From Candidatus Omnitrophota bacterium (GTDB lineage: Bacteria; Omnitrophota; Gorgyraeia; Gygaellales; Profunditerraquicolaceae), in contig JASEHM010000001.1 in the NCBI GenBank assembly GCA_030018895.1, positions 3,512 through 67,511 on the forward strand: 64,000 bases of DNA, written 5' to 3'; not shown here. The text below holds more notes on this DNA, generated by a model, which was given only the letters and a program-made list of their open reading frames with translations, was not told the DNA's origin and did no database searches. Within the stretch, counting starts at the first letter, position 1.

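Noticed and set aside
63045..63269. A 74-codon + frame overlapping the giant ORF
   Set aside because: No Shine-Dalgarno site, and the giant frame reads as normal protein here, unlike at 16198 and 40255.
2..64000. Stop-codon reassignment as the reason for the long frame
   Set aside because: Reassignment would leave TAA, TAG or TGA codons within the frame. None is seen, so the frame is open under the standard bacterial code.

Overview
The window is one uninterrupted + strand reading frame. Codons beginning at nt 2 run to nt 64000 (21,333 codons) with no in-frame stop, and neither the start nor the end of the gene is inside the window. The other frames carry only short runs, nearly all shadows of this frame. 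I saw no tRNA, rRNA, CRISPR array, transposase or complete conventional gene. A bacterial gene this long, AT-rich overall, with cell-wall hydrolase, membrane and many enzyme-like modules, points most naturally to Omnitrophota (candidate phylum OP3), where giant proteins of this scale are known. That assignment is inference; there is no marker gene to confirm it.

Layout. 0-13.9 kb: an unrecognised beta-rich part, a glycine-rich hydrophobic part, charged coiled coil, a degraded SecA-like DEAD motor (8.6-10.3 kb), more helix, and a HEITH metallopeptidase-like site (13.0 kb). 13.9-16.5 kb: a patchwork of palindromic repeats and Ser/Asn-rich filler that probably came from non-coding DNA. 16.5-20.2 kb: membrane segments. 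20.2-22.3 kb: M23 endopeptidase and LysM modules. 22.5-28.8 kb: long beta-rich part with YD/RHS-like strands. 28.9-33.5 kb: helix-hairpin-helix plus two clusters of membrane helices. 33.5-38.7 kb: an apparently exact in-frame 2,601-bp tandem duplication of a fucose-1-phosphate guanylyltransferase-like module. 39-40 kb: half of a glycogen synthase (GT5). 40.5-43.6 kb: histidine-kinase ATPase, receiver and GGDEF domains. 43.6-47.7 kb: unrecognised. 47.7-50.1 kb and 56.7-59.3 kb: two copies of a GlpX-like plus helical-repeat unit. 51.0 kb: lytic-transglycosylase-like. 52.4-53.2 kb: sigma-70. 54.3-56.1 kb: PEP-utilising enzyme I-like. 59.3-60.1 kb: HAD-like. 61-62.9 kb: glycogen phosphorylase-like (GT35). 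63.7 kb to the end: start of a GNAT domain.

Two themes tie the window together. First, the ORF looks as if it was built by fusing genes and intergenic DNA. Several families of mobile palindromic elements, some nested inside one another, are read straight through, always in the one frame that lacks a stop. Two small ribosome-site-equipped ORFs (16198-16467, 40255-40479) are overprinted in another frame. Second, many of the enzyme-like modules have lost a key residue (GT35 PLP lysine, the first His of M23 HxH, SecA Walker A, HAD aspartates, the GT5 C-terminal half), while the kinase ATPase, receiver, GGDEF, sigma and enzyme I modules look intact. A short Ser-Ser-Pro-Val/Ile/Leu/Phe motif recurs at borders between modules and could mark linkers or processing sites of a bacterial polyprotein. 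Domain calls are from motifs read by eye without database searches.
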